This document shows, piece after piece, positions 9,069-17,255 of a stretch of DNA of 64,000 nucleotides; the first letter of the stretch is position 1; every line of letters begins with the position of its first letter. The notes beneath the pieces are model-generated. The model saw only the letters and a program-made list of their open reading frames with translations, did no database searches and was not told where the DNA came from. The stretch covers positions 310,001 through 374,000 of the forward strand of contig NZ_JBFRYB010000001.1 in assembly GCF_040892595.1 (NCBI RefSeq). The letters are read 5' to 3'. The translations under genes and the position numbers were made by a program. This stretch comes from Zhongshania sp. R06B22 (GTDB lineage: Bacteria > Pseudomonadota > Gammaproteobacteria > Pseudomonadales > Spongiibacteraceae).

Positions 9069-9083
9069 TGGTTTCGAAAACCA
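9069..9083. terminator. weak hairpin between convergent genes
   Basis: TGGTTT-CGA-AAACCA lies between the ends of the TSUP and DUF3465 genes. The six-pair stem is A/T-rich and lacks a T-run, so termination here is tentative. Confidence 0.3.
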
Positions 9084-9103
9084 ATATCAATGCCCTGCTG
9101 ACA

Positions 9104-9571
9104 CTACTGATAACGTCGACCGCGATATTCTAACCAACCACCGATATGTCGACCGGCCGGATCGTGGTGCGTCCAGTGCAATACCCCGCCCAGTTTATTC
9201 CATTCATACTCGCCGTAGAACGCAACGCTATCGCCTATTTGCAAATCTGGCAAACGAGGGGCTAAATCAATATTGTGGGCGACCAACAGTGTTTGGCCAG
9301 AGGCGAGTTTAAGAATAAATTTTTGATGACGACTGCCTTTAGTATCGTCGGGGAGTACTTTAATAACACGACCGCTACCGCCAACTTGAATATCACTGAG
9401 CTGATGTGAATAAGCCGCAGATATACGACTACCATCTGCAGTAGCTCCGTTATGCTCAAGCGCTAATTCCGCCGGCAAGGCCGGCTTTAGCTTATCAAGG
9501 AACTGCGGATTTTGCTGATAAGCGGTATACACGCCCGTCACTAGGAGGGCGGTTAAAATCCATTTTTTCAT
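9104..9571 (-). CDS. DUF3465 family secreted protein
   Basis: The start at 9571 (MKKWIL...) gives a 155-residue product with a clear N-terminal hydrophobic signal; a longer frame from 9601 would put ten unrelated residues before it. The C-terminal half carries the DUF3465 pattern: GSGRVIKVLPDD, then HQKFILKL, then VAHNIDLAPRLPDLQIGD and a terminal WTHHDP segment. The fold resembles an OB/nucleic-acid or ligand-binding barrel, but no function is established. It lies at the 3' side of the ectoine-linked genes, 67 bases from the symporter start of the opposing tail, and is probably independent. Confidence 0.75.
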   Translation of the reverse strand: MKKWILTALLVTGVYTAYQQNPQFLDKLKPALPAELALEHNGATADGSRISAAYSHQLSDIQVGGSGRVIKVLPDDTKGSRHQKFILKLASGQTLLVAHNIDLAPRLPDLQIGDSVAFYGEYEWNKLGGVLHWTHHDPAGRHIGGWLEYRGRRYQ

Positions 9572-9637
9572 AGCATTAGAACTCGATGCAATATTCCACA
9601 TCGAGTTTATACCGCGCCGACCTAGCCTTCATTGCTT

Positions 9638-11065
9638 TTATTTATTAAATACCGGCTCGAGTGTAGCCTTTTTAGTAAGTAACTTCGCCAGCCAGTACAC
9701 CAATACACCCGCTACAATACCCGGCAAGCCTTCGTAAACCATATTATGTAAATCTAGGAAGCGCCAGATCAAGGCCGTTGATATACCCACACAGCTCATT
9801 GCAATAGCGGTGCCCTGACTGGGACGACCACCAAAGATCAGCACCGCCAACATGGGAACAAAGGCACTGGCCAAGCCCGACCACGCCATGACCACCATCG
9901 CAAAGACACTTTGCGCACTGAGTAGCGCCCAAGCCAAGGCTAAGATGCACACTCCCAGCGTAGCGGCTTTAATCAAGAAAGGACGCTCAATATTATTGGG
10001 CATTAAATCATGGGTAAACGAGGCCGACGCACTTAAAATTAAGGAGTCTGCGGTTGATAGGGTCGCTGCGAAAATACCGGCGAGAATCAAGCCAACTAGA
10101 ACCGGTGGTAGCAGCGTCTGCGCCATCGTTGGCAGTGCCAGCTCAGCATCAAAACTACCAACCTCAGGCAGATACAACCGCGACAAGAGACCCACTGTGG
10201 TTGCCATTAAATAAAATGCGACAAACCACAAGTAATACCACATCCTAGCCCGGCTCATGTCGTCGTTATTACTCAACGCCATAAATCGCACCATGACATG
10301 GGGCTGGCCAACCACCGAAAGACCGGCAAACAACCACCCTAGCGCAAATAGCAAAGCGCCGAAGGCACCGGGAAATGCGAGATCCTCAGGGAACCAATCC
10401 ATGTAATTTGGTATATCTTGCAGTGCGCTAATAGTGGAACTAACACCGCCCAAGTTAGCAATCGCCACCCACATAAGGATGGCCATCGCAGAAATCATCA
10501 CAAAAGATTGTGCCGCGTCGGTCCAAATTGATGCCCGAATACCACCCGCTAGGCAATAAGCGGCAACCAGTACCGCACCACATGCGGCACCGGCCCACAT
10601 CGGCCAGTCAAACAGAACGTGCAATGCCTTACTGCCGGCAAGTAGCTGTGCGGCAGCGTAGGCGGTCAGTAGTAGTAGACAAATCAGCGCAGCAAGGCGC
10701 TGGTAACCCGGCAATATGGCGCCATTCCAGTTTGCTAGTACGCCAAGATAACTAACTTCACCGGTTTGTTCGGTCATACCGCGTAATTTGCGGTGTACGA
10801 AGTGTGAGGCAATATAGTCACCCAAAATCCAACCGGCCATCACCCAGAACGCCGACAAGCCCACCGTATAGGTATAGCCAATCACGCCAATAAACATATA
10901 TCCGCTGTTATTGGTCGCCACCGCCGACAAGCCAACCAACCAGGGCTTAACCGTATTACTGGCCAGATAGTAGTCTTTACTACTATGGGTATTGAAGTAC
11001 ACCGACGACAGGCCAATAAGCACGAAAATACTGAGAAAGGCGGCAAAACTCCAGGCTGTTATCAT
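9638..11065 (-). CDS. sodium:solute symporter (SSS family) linked to ectoine genes
   Basis: A 475-residue protein with about 13 membrane segments. It belongs to the SSS family (PutP-like): an SxSSKDYYLA-type start at residues 28-36, SAVATNNSGYMFIG for the TM2 sodium-site region, and GIFAATLSTADSLILSASASFTHD for the TM8 sodium-site region. It is 44 bases downstream of the TPR membrane protein on the same strand, hence probably the last gene of the ectoine transcription unit. Uptake of ectoine, proline or another compatible solute is inferred from this position; the substrate cannot be read from sequence. Confidence 0.87.
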   Translation of the reverse strand: MITAWSFAAFLSIFVLIGLSSVYFNTHSSKDYYLASNTVKPWLVGLSAVATNNSGYMFIGVIGYTYTVGLSAFWVMAGWILGDYIASHFVHRKLRGMTEQTGEVSYLGVLANWNGAILPGYQRLAALICLLLLTAYAAAQLLAGSKALHVLFDWPMWAGAACGAVLVAAYCLAGGIRASIWTDAAQSFVMISAMAILMWVAIANLGGVSSTISALQDIPNYMDWFPEDLAFPGAFGALLFALGWLFAGLSVVGQPHVMVRFMALSNNDDMSRARMWYYLWFVAFYLMATTVGLLSRLYLPEVGSFDAELALPTMAQTLLPPVLVGLILAGIFAATLSTADSLILSASASFTHDLMPNNIERPFLIKAATLGVCILALAWALLSAQSVFAMVVMAWSGLASAFVPMLAVLIFGGRPSQGTAIAMSCVGISTALIWRFLDLHNMVYEGLPGIVAGVLVYWLAKLLTKKATLEPVFNK

Positions 11066-11109
11066 AATTTATTCCGTGATGTTTGCGATCTGTAGGTGTC
11101 AGTAATCTC

Positions 11110-12003
11110 TCAAGCAGCTACGGCCGCAGGCGCGAGTAACTCAATAAGTAAAGGGTGCTCTCGCAGTTCCGACAGAGCGGGGTCACGATGCAATTCGTCG
11201 CGATAAGATTCAGACTGTACTACCGCGTCTGCAAAATAACGCGCGGCCTCATCTAAATTACCCTGACAGGTATGCGCGCAAGCTAGCTGATAAAAAGCGT
11301 GTGCATTAGTTTCATCTAAAGCCAGCGCTTGATGACATAAACTGATTGCCCACTGTGGTTCGTTTTGGTCCAGTGCCGCGTCAGCTTTATAGGTAATCGC
11401 TTCTATATCGTCTTTTCGCAAGGCGAGAATTTGATCGTAAATAACGATCTTACCAACCGGGCTAGCTTCCTGACTGGCTCGTAACCACAAAGAATGTATT
11501 TCTTGGGTAAGATTAATTTCTTCGCGATTAGATTCGATATGAGCGGTCTCTTGCTTCAATTGTTTCTCTATCGTTCGCAAGCGTTTTTCATATTCACTAA
11601 CAAGGTCACCAACCTGCTCACTGGCAACGTTATGAACCTTCTCTTTAATATCGCGAACTGAGTTCCAGCCGATAACAACCAGTGCAGAACTCACTGCAGC
11701 AATAAGATAGAAGAAATAGGTCACTGTATTAGCCGAGTAGGAAATAGCTTTGTCCGCGGCCATTAATTCGCGGTCAACCACTTCGGCAGCCAACTCGCGG
11801 TGCGAACGCTCCATATCAATACGCAAGCTACGGATTTCATCGAGCATATAGCGCTCAATGAAAGGGGAGTACAGGGGCTGATTTAGTTCATCAATCCCTG
11901 CATCTATATTACCGTCAGTAATACTATTGGCAGGTTCCGCTAAGAGTGTCAGCGGATTAGAAAAAATAATTGTAACCAGAATGCTTTTTACTACGCCGCG
12001 CAT
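11110..12003 (-). CDS. membrane-anchored coiled-coil/TPR protein in the ectoine operon
   Basis: The 297-residue product has a signal-like N-terminus (residues 1-22), a stretch of about 70 polar residues, one clear membrane helix (about 95-115, YFFYLIAAVSSALVVIGW), a coiled coil (about 120-170, EKRLRTIEKQLKQ) and two or three tetratricopeptide-like repeats (about 175-280). The start overlaps the end of ask by 13 bases, indicating translational coupling. I know no named family member in ectoine clusters. A periplasmic sensing segment joined to cytoplasmic TPRs would suit an osmosensing or enzyme-scaffolding role, but that is inference. Confidence 0.75.
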   Translation of the reverse strand: MRGVVKSILVTIIFSNPLTLLAEPANSITDGNIDAGIDELNQPLYSPFIERYMLDEIRSLRIDMERSHRELAAEVVDRELMAADKAISYSANTVTYFFYLIAAVSSALVVIGWNSVRDIKEKVHNVASEQVGDLVSEYEKRLRTIEKQLKQETAHIESNREEINLTQEIHSLWLRASQEASPVGKIVIYDQILALRKDDIEAITYKADAALDQNEPQWAISLCHQALALDETNAHAFYQLACAHTCQGNLDEAARYFADAVVQSESYRDELHRDPALSELREHPLLIELLAPAAVAA

Positions 12004-13427
12004 ATCGCCTCGCCGTGATCATGTACTTCAACAAGACAACGGTGCAAACTTGCTACGCCTATTTCATAATCATCTTCGTTAACAACAAACTGCATATCAA
12101 CTTGACGCATCGACTGATGCATAGCTAATACGCTGATATTTGCCGATGCCAATGCCGATACCGTTTTGGCCAACATGCCAGGTATCTGCATATCACTGCC
12201 GATAGCAGAAATTATAGCGACTTTACGAGTGCTTACTTCGGCGCTAGGAAATAGCTCTTTCACCGCACTGACAATACGTTTAACCGTTTTTAAATTAACA
12301 CCAAGATAATTAGTGATGGTATTCGCATTAATATCTTTGGTTATAACAACACCTTTGAAGCGCTCAATCGCCGCAAGTATCTTCTGCTCGTATTGCCACA
12401 GTGAACCCACCATGTCTTGGTCAAATACCTCTAGGGCATAAACCTGCTTCCGGCCGGCGATAATTTCAACACAGGGCTTTTCGCTGCGATAATCACAATC
12501 GATTAAGGTACCGGAATGATTCGGCTCAAACGTATTTTTAACTCTCAAGGCGATATTCTGCTGACGTAAGCCTTTGGCTGCTCGGGGGTGAATGGCCTCC
12601 ATACCCAAGTTGGCCAGTTGATCAGCCACGTCATAATTTGTACGCCCTATCGGTACGACTTTATCGGCACCCACTAAGCGCGGGTCTGCACTGCTAAGAT
12701 GATACTCTTTATGAATTACTGCCTCACGTGCACCGGTAATCACTGCCATACGACTAAAGGTCATTTCACTATAGCCGCGATCAAAGCTGGCCATAAGGCC
12801 CTCTTTGCAATGTGCGTAGCCGGTAACAATAGGTAGCGTCGTTGTTAAATCTATGCCGGCAAGCGCCTCGCGAATATGGTCATCCAGCGGCAAGGCTTCG
12901 TCCGCTCGCCAACCAGAGAGATCGACATAACGTGCATTAATACCGTCGCGCTTTAGTAGCGTCGCGGTATTCCAGGCACTGTGAGCTTCGCCAATACTTG
13001 CTAGCATTTCCCGCACAGTCAAAAGATGATCTTCAAGGCCAAAGTGACCGTGCTGACACAGACGGTGAAGATTATCCATGCAACGCTCTGCTTCAAACAG
13101 GCGACTTTCTATATATTTATTTGCCTCTTCAAGTTGCTCTGCTTCGGGAAACAAACCTGCATTAATCTCTTTAAGCGCCTCACCGACCTTGGTCAAGGCT
13201 GCTCGCCAAAGTGTTTCAGCATTATCGTCGGCAAACAAAGCATAGACACCTGGGTGGCTATTACGCTTATTTTCCAACAACAAATCTGTTACTCCACCGT
13301 AGGCCGATACAATAAATATACGCCCATAGATCTGGCCGTTTTCACCACCCTCGAGAATGATATTATCTCTGACCGCCTCGTAATTAGTCATCGAGGTGCC
13401 GCCAATTTTCTCTACTGTATGTGTCAT
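11991..13427 (-). CDS. ask: ectoine-specific aspartate kinase
   Basis: This 478-residue enzyme phosphorylates L-aspartate, the first step towards aspartate semialdehyde that feeds ectoine synthesis. The N-terminal KIGGTSM is the kinase nucleotide-binding motif. The extended N-terminal domain (VSAYGGVTDLLLENKR) and the placement after ectC identify the Ask_Ect subgroup, which is less sensitive to feedback by lysine and threonine. Two ACT domains occupy the last 140 residues. It starts 47 bases after ectC and overlaps the downstream TPR gene. Confidence 0.93.
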   Translation of the reverse strand: MTHTVEKIGGTSMTNYEAVRDNIILEGGENGQIYGRIFIVSAYGGVTDLLLENKRNSHPGVYALFADDNAETLWRAALTKVGEALKEINAGLFPEAEQLEEANKYIESRLFEAERCMDNLHRLCQHGHFGLEDHLLTVREMLASIGEAHSAWNTATLLKRDGINARYVDLSGWRADEALPLDDHIREALAGIDLTTTLPIVTGYAHCKEGLMASFDRGYSEMTFSRMAVITGAREAVIHKEYHLSSADPRLVGADKVVPIGRTNYDVADQLANLGMEAIHPRAAKGLRQQNIALRVKNTFEPNHSGTLIDCDYRSEKPCVEIIAGRKQVYALEVFDQDMVGSLWQYEQKILAAIERFKGVVITKDINANTITNYLGVNLKTVKRIVSAVKELFPSAEVSTRKVAIISAIGSDMQIPGMLAKTVSALASANISVLAMHQSMRQVDMQFVVNEDDYEIGVASLHRCLVEVHDHGEAICAA

Positions 13428-13474
13428 TTTTGTCTCCGTTGAATAACTGAAATTAACTTCCGGCCTTCAGCAGA

Positions 13475-13858
13475 TTAATCGGCAGGATACACGCCGTTTT
13501 CGTCGTGCACTTCCTTACCGCTAAGTGGTGGGTTAAACACACAGGCCATTTGCATGTCTTCACTACCACCGCGTAATAAATGTTTATCGTGCTTATCTAG
13601 AAGGTAAATGGTGCCCGCTTCTAGCTTATAAATTTTACCGTCGTTTACGGTTTCAATCTCACCATTGCCAGCCATGCAGTAAACGGATTCCAGATGATTT
13701 TGGTAGTGAATCGGCGTTTCGGTATTGGCAAAAATAGTGGTGATATTGAAAGAGAAACCCATGCTGTCATTTTTTAAAATCATGCGCACGCTCTGCCAAG
13801 TATCAGTACTCACACAGCGTTCTGAGTTTTTACATTCTTCCAAGGTTCTAACAATCAT
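13475..13858 (-). CDS. ectC: L-ectoine synthase
   Basis: EctC is a cupin-fold hydro-lyase that cyclises N-gamma-acetyl-diaminobutyrate to ectoine. The 127 residues match the family length, with [16 protein letters not shown] at the start, the cupin stretch [18 protein letters not shown] (metal-binding Glu and the surrounding core) and [11 protein letters not shown]. It has a good Shine-Dalgarno (AAAGGAAG) and is preceded by two strong hairpins in the gap after ectB, which may set its expression separately from ectAB. Confidence 0.97.
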   Translation of the reverse strand: MIVRTLEECKNSERCVSTDTWQSVRMILKNDSMGFSFNITTIFANTETPIHYQNHLESVYCMAGNGEIETVNDGKIYKLEAGTIYLLDKHDKHLLRGGSEDMQMACVFNPPLSGKEVHDENGVYPAD

Positions 13859-13878
13859 GCGACTTCCTTTCTAAATAC

Positions 13879-13900
13879 TATGCCGCCCACAGGCGGCATA
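13879..13900 (-). promoter_or_regulatory. hairpin in front of ectC
   Basis: TATGCCGCC and GGCGGCATA pair across a four-base loop to give a nine-pair, GC-rich hairpin ending about 20 bases before the ectC start codon, just upstream of its ribosome site. It may protect the 5' end of a processed ectC mRNA or modulate initiation. No T-run follows, so it is not a simple terminator. Confidence 0.6.
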
Positions 13901-13913
13901 AATAGACCGTTAA

Positions 13914-13957
13914 TGAGCGCTTCTTCCACCGGTTAAAACCCGCAGAAGAAGCGCTCA
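13914..13957 (-). promoter_or_regulatory. 13-bp stem hairpin after ectB
   Basis: TGAGCGCTTCTTC and GAAGAAGCGCTCA form a perfect 13-pair stem around an 18-base loop that itself can fold (GGTT/AACC). It lies 12 bases after the ectB stop. The position fits an intercistronic element that stabilises upstream mRNA or causes partial termination between ectB and ectC; there is no T-run in the minus direction. Confidence 0.65.
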
Positions 13958-13968
13958 CATTAAATTAT

Positions 13969-15243
13969 TTAAGATGCTTTTTTATCGACCGCTTTACCCA
14001 GTACTTCGGCAATAGCTTCGGTAAGAATATCTAGACCACGCATCAACTCACTCTTTTCAATAGTGAGCGGGCAAAACACTTTGACGACATGGCCATGATT
14101 ACCGCAGGTCTCAATAACTAAACCACGCTCAAAGCAGGCATGGCCAATCTGATCGGCGGTTGCGCCGTCGCGACACGCCAAGCCCTGCATCATGCCGCGG
14201 CCTTTAGGCTGCAACTGGGTAACACCATAGCGGTCTGAAATTTTCTTAAAGCGATGACTAACAATAGCTGACTTCTCAACAATCTCAGCAGCAAACTTTT
14301 CATCCGTCCAGTAGTGTCGAATGGCTGCGGAAGCGGTAACGAATGCATGGTTGTTACCACGGAAGGTACCGTTATGTTCACCGGGCTCCCATACATCTAT
14401 GTCAGGACGAAGCAGCACAATCGCAAACGGCAAACCGTAGCCACTAAGTGATTTAGACATAGTGATAATGTCTGGTTTGATGCCGCTGGCCTCAAAACTA
14501 AAGAAGGTTCCAGTACGACCACAGCCCGCCTGAATATCATCAACAATCAATAATATGTCGTGCTTGCGACACAGTTTTTCCAAACCCCGCAACCAATCGT
14601 TGTTAGCGACATTTAAGCCACCCTCGCCCTGCACTGGCTCAACAATCATTGCCGCAGGAAGATCAACACCAGACGACGGATCTGACAACAGCTTGTCCAT
14701 CATTTTGAGACTATCAGCATCGCGACCATAGTAACCGCAGTAAGGCATACGGCTTACATCACCCAGCGCAACACCTGCACCGCCGCGATGATGACTATTG
14801 CCCGTCGCGGCAACTGCGCCAAGGGTCACGCCGTGGAAGCCATTGGTGAAAGACACAATAGAAGTACGGCCCGTTACCTTACGTGCCAGCTTCAAGGCCG
14901 CCTCTACTGCATTAGTACCGGTAGGCCCAGTAAATTGGAAGGTATACTCCATGTCACGCGGTGCCAGGATATGCTCATTGAAGGCCTGCAAGAAATCGGC
15001 TTTAGCCGAGGTGTGCATATCTAAGCCATGAGTAATGCCGTCGCGCATGATGTAGTCGACAAGTGCTTGCTTTAATACTGGGTTGTTATGGCCATAGTTA
15101 AGCGTGCCGGCACCGGCAAGAAAGTCGATATATTGTTTGCCCTCGGTGTCGTATAAATGCTCGCCTTGGGCCTTATCGAAGGTCACCGGAAAAGATCGGG
15201 CGTATGATTGTACTTCTGATTCAAGTCTGTCAAAGATAGTCAT
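13969..15243 (-). CDS. ectB: diaminobutyrate-2-oxoglutarate transaminase
   Basis: EctB converts aspartate semialdehyde to 2,4-diaminobutyrate using glutamate as amino donor. It is a class III PLP aminotransferase of 424 residues, the usual length. Visible signatures are QFTGPTGTNAVEAALKLARK, EPVQGEGGLN, DDIQAGCGRTGTFFSFE and MSKSLSGYGLP with the PLP-binding Lys. It begins with a good ribosome site (AGGAGTTAATATG) about 60 bases after ectA. Confidence 0.97.
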   Translation of the reverse strand: MTIFDRLESEVQSYARSFPVTFDKAQGEHLYDTEGKQYIDFLAGAGTLNYGHNNPVLKQALVDYIMRDGITHGLDMHTSAKADFLQAFNEHILAPRDMEYTFQFTGPTGTNAVEAALKLARKVTGRTSIVSFTNGFHGVTLGAVAATGNSHHRGGAGVALGDVSRMPYCGYYGRDADSLKMMDKLLSDPSSGVDLPAAMIVEPVQGEGGLNVANNDWLRGLEKLCRKHDILLIVDDIQAGCGRTGTFFSFEASGIKPDIITMSKSLSGYGLPFAIVLLRPDIDVWEPGEHNGTFRGNNHAFVTASAAIRHYWTDEKFAAEIVEKSAIVSHRFKKISDRYGVTQLQPKGRGMMQGLACRDGATADQIGHACFERGLVIETCGNHGHVVKVFCPLTIEKSELMRGLDILTEAIAEVLGKAVDKKAS

Positions 15244-15301
15244 ATTAACTCCTAGTATTATTTACTAAGTTAAATTTGTTACTACACGCTTAAGCCTTAG
15301 C

Positions 15302-15808
15302 TTATTCCGGTGCAGAAAATGGCCCTATACGCAGCAATGCTTCGCTGTCGTGCTGGCCCCCAAAATGCGCATCTTTTTCAAACCAGATGCTGTGATTCAA
15401 TTCTGTTTGCAGATCGCGGGCAAAGCTGCGGAACAGCGCCCACGACGCCTCGTTGTCAGGGGTGATAGTGGTTTCTAAAAAACTCACTCCCTCACATGCC
15501 GAGCGCTTTATAATTTCCATCAACATTTTTTTCGCCAGACCACGACCGCGCTGAGACTTATCGACCACAACCTGCCAGACAAAGACCGTATCGCTTTTTT
15601 CTGGTGGACGGTGGGCTGATATAAAACCAACCAAGCGACCGCCATCTTCAACTGCGACCGATGTTGCCGCAAAATGCGTACATTGCAGTAAATTGCAGTA
15701 GACAGAATTGGTATCGAGTGGGGGACTGGCCGCCACTAACTGATTTAGGGCATAGCCGTCTTCCGCCGTTGGCTGGCGGAAATGGAGCGTAGTAGCGTCG
15801 GCTTGCAT
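15302..15808 (-). CDS. ectA: L-2,4-diaminobutyric acid acetyltransferase
   Basis: EctA acetylates 2,4-diaminobutyrate with acetyl-CoA, the second dedicated step to ectoine. The GNAT core includes the acetyl-CoA loop QRGRGLAKKML and the family stretch TSVYCNLLQCTHF-like NSVYCNLLQCTHFAATS. The ATG at 15808 gives 168 residues; a GTG seven codons earlier (15829) is possible, and neither has a strong ribosome site. It is the first gene of the ect unit, with a promoter and inverted repeat just upstream and a divergent MarR regulator. Confidence 0.93.
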   Translation of the reverse strand: MQADATTLHFRQPTAEDGYALNQLVAASPPLDTNSVYCNLLQCTHFAATSVAVEDGGRLVGFISAHRPPEKSDTVFVWQVVVDKSQRGRGLAKKMLMEIIKRSACEGVSFLETTITPDNEASWALFRSFARDLQTELNHSIWFEKDAHFGGQHDSEALLRIGPFSAPE

Positions 15809-15865
15809 CGCGCTATTTGATTTCAACACAGTTTATTCGTGTTCAACTTAATTTAATAAGCAAAT

Positions 15866-15894
15866 AGTATACAAAGCGGTGTTCTTATCGCTTT
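15866..15894 (-). promoter_or_regulatory. ectA promoter with overlapping inverted repeat
   Basis: Reading towards ectA, TATACT (15871-15866) is a good -10 hexamer. The inverted repeat AAAGCG-N10-CGCTTT (15873-15894) occupies the -35/spacer zone. A MarR-type repressor binding this palindrome would block polymerase, as described for EctR1 in methylotrophs. The -35 itself is poor, which is common for osmotically controlled promoters. Assignment of EctR to this site is inference. Confidence 0.5.
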
Positions 15895-15996
15895 ATATCT
15901 TATTTAATCACTAAATTGTGAACCCAACCTCCTGATTAATTGCTTAGTGCACGAAGTATTATAGACGATTTGGCCGCATAAGTCCAAGCTAAGGCA

Positions 15997-16028
15997 TTGA
16001 CAACGAGGTAGTATGCTAGGTGTAAAAT
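15997..16028 (+). promoter_or_regulatory. probable promoter of the MarR (ectR-like) gene
   Basis: A perfect TTGACA (15997-16002) is followed by TGTAAAAT (16021-16028), giving a -10 such as TGTAAA at 18 bases or TAAAAT at 20 bases. The distance to the ATG at 16080 leaves a leader of about 45 bases. Spacing is slightly long, so moderate strength is expected. Confidence 0.5.
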
Positions 16029-16079
16029 CGGCGCCAAGTCACTACCATAGGGCCGCTAAAGGAATCTAAGAAAATTGAA

Positions 16080-16598
16080 ATGAACAGAATGGACGAAGTT
16101 TTGATCTCGCTGCGGCGAGTAACCCGGGCTATTGATCTGCACTCCAAGCACCTCATGAAAACCGCAGGCCTTACCGCGCCACAGATGCTTATCCTGCAAA
16201 CCCTGCGTGATCAAGGCGATGCTATTATTAGCGACGTCGCAAACCAAATTAGCCTCAGCCAAGCCACCGTTACCAGCATTCTCGACCGCCTAGAGAAGCG
16301 GGGACTGGTAATGCGGGAGCGCTCTCGGCAAGACAAGCGCAAGGTTTTTGCCTGTTTAACCGAGGCGGGCAATGACTTAATCCGAAATGCGCCAATGCCC
16401 CTGCAAGATTATTTTATTCGACAGTTCAGTGATCTTCAGGATTGGGAGCAAACGCAAATCATTAGCGCGCTGCAGCGCGTAGCTCACATGATGGACGCTC
16501 AGCATATAGATGCCGCGCCACTGCTAGACGTGGGAGCCATTGATCGACAGAGCGGGGATGAAGGTCGCGGCTTCGGTTTTGATGACGACGGCAGCTAA
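16080..16598 (+). CDS. ectR: MarR family regulator, EctR-like
   Basis: A 172-residue winged-helix protein of the MarR family, with the recognition helix region ISLSQATVTSILDRLEKRGLV at about residues 58-78 and the wing RERSRQDKRKVFACLTEAG at 80-98. It is transcribed divergently from ectA, the arrangement of the EctR/EctR1 repressors that control ectoine synthesis. The C-terminus after residue 145 is an acidic, probably disordered tail. Regulation of ectABC and of itself is inferred from position. Confidence 0.82.
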   Translation: MNRMDEVLISLRRVTRAIDLHSKHLMKTAGLTAPQMLILQTLRDQGDAIISDVANQISLSQATVTSILDRLEKRGLVMRERSRQDKRKVFACLTEAGNDLIRNAPMPLQDYFIRQFSDLQDWEQTQIISALQRVAHMMDAQHIDAAPLLDVGAIDRQSGDEGRGFGFDDDGS

Positions 16599-16765
16599 TG
16601 TGAGTCACTTGGCGCGTCGCCAACATTTTTCTTTTGAGTAACGACCCCAGTCATCTTATGCAATACCCGCCCCTTTAGCATCGCAATGCCCGGGATGATA
16701 AAGACAAGGCCGCATCTTCACAGTTAAACTACCGAGCTCATCAAAGTCACGACGGACGTCTTTTT

Positions 16766-17143
16766 ATGCGCTTTAAAACTAGTATATACGTCAAAATTCT
16801 ATCCGCCGGCATCCTATTGACCGGCCTCACTGCCTGCACACCCGACCCCAATGCCAAAGCCAGTAGCCCCGCCCAGTCTAGCCGGAGCCTAATGCCCGCC
16901 GATCCGGCGATTAAAACCGCGTACATACAGAGCTGCTATGGCTGTCACAGTTCTGGTGCCGGAAGAGCCCCTCGAACCGGCAATATTGCCGACTGGGCTC
17001 CGCGCGTGCAAAAGGGCTTTGACGTCTTACTTTACAATACCATCAACGGTATCGGCAGTATGCCCGCTAAAGGGATGTGCATGGACTGCAGTGAAGAAGA
17101 TTTTACCAAACTTATTTTGTTTCTCGCTGGGCAAAGTGATTAG
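16766..17143 (+). CDS. lipoprotein cytochrome c5-like protein
   Basis: This 125-residue product has a lipobox (LTGLTAC, Cys24), so the cytochrome is probably membrane-tethered in the periplasm. A single heme site CYGCH lies at about residue 57, and GSMPAKGMC provides the likely axial Met. A second Cys pair CMDC near the C-terminus is typical of cytochrome c5. It resembles the soluble c5 protein encoded near 24.6 kb. The partner oxidase or reductase is unknown. It precedes the YbgA/photolyase pair by about 110 bases, probably as a separate unit. Confidence 0.8.
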   Translation: MRFKTSIYVKILSAGILLTGLTACTPDPNAKASSPAQSSRSLMPADPAIKTAYIQSCYGCHSSGAGRAPRTGNIADWAPRVQKGFDVLLYNTINGIGSMPAKGMCMDCSEEDFTKLILFLAGQSD

Positions 17144-17255
17144 CTACAAGCATCACAAACGATAACAATGGGTTTATAGCCGTACTCCTGATCTGCGACT
17201 AAGCTCAATGCGTAGAATTTACGCAAACAGCACTGAACAAGGATACATCAGCGCC

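Noticed and set aside
13026..13442. 138-codon plus frame inside ask
   Set aside because: Antisense shadow of the aspartokinase gene.
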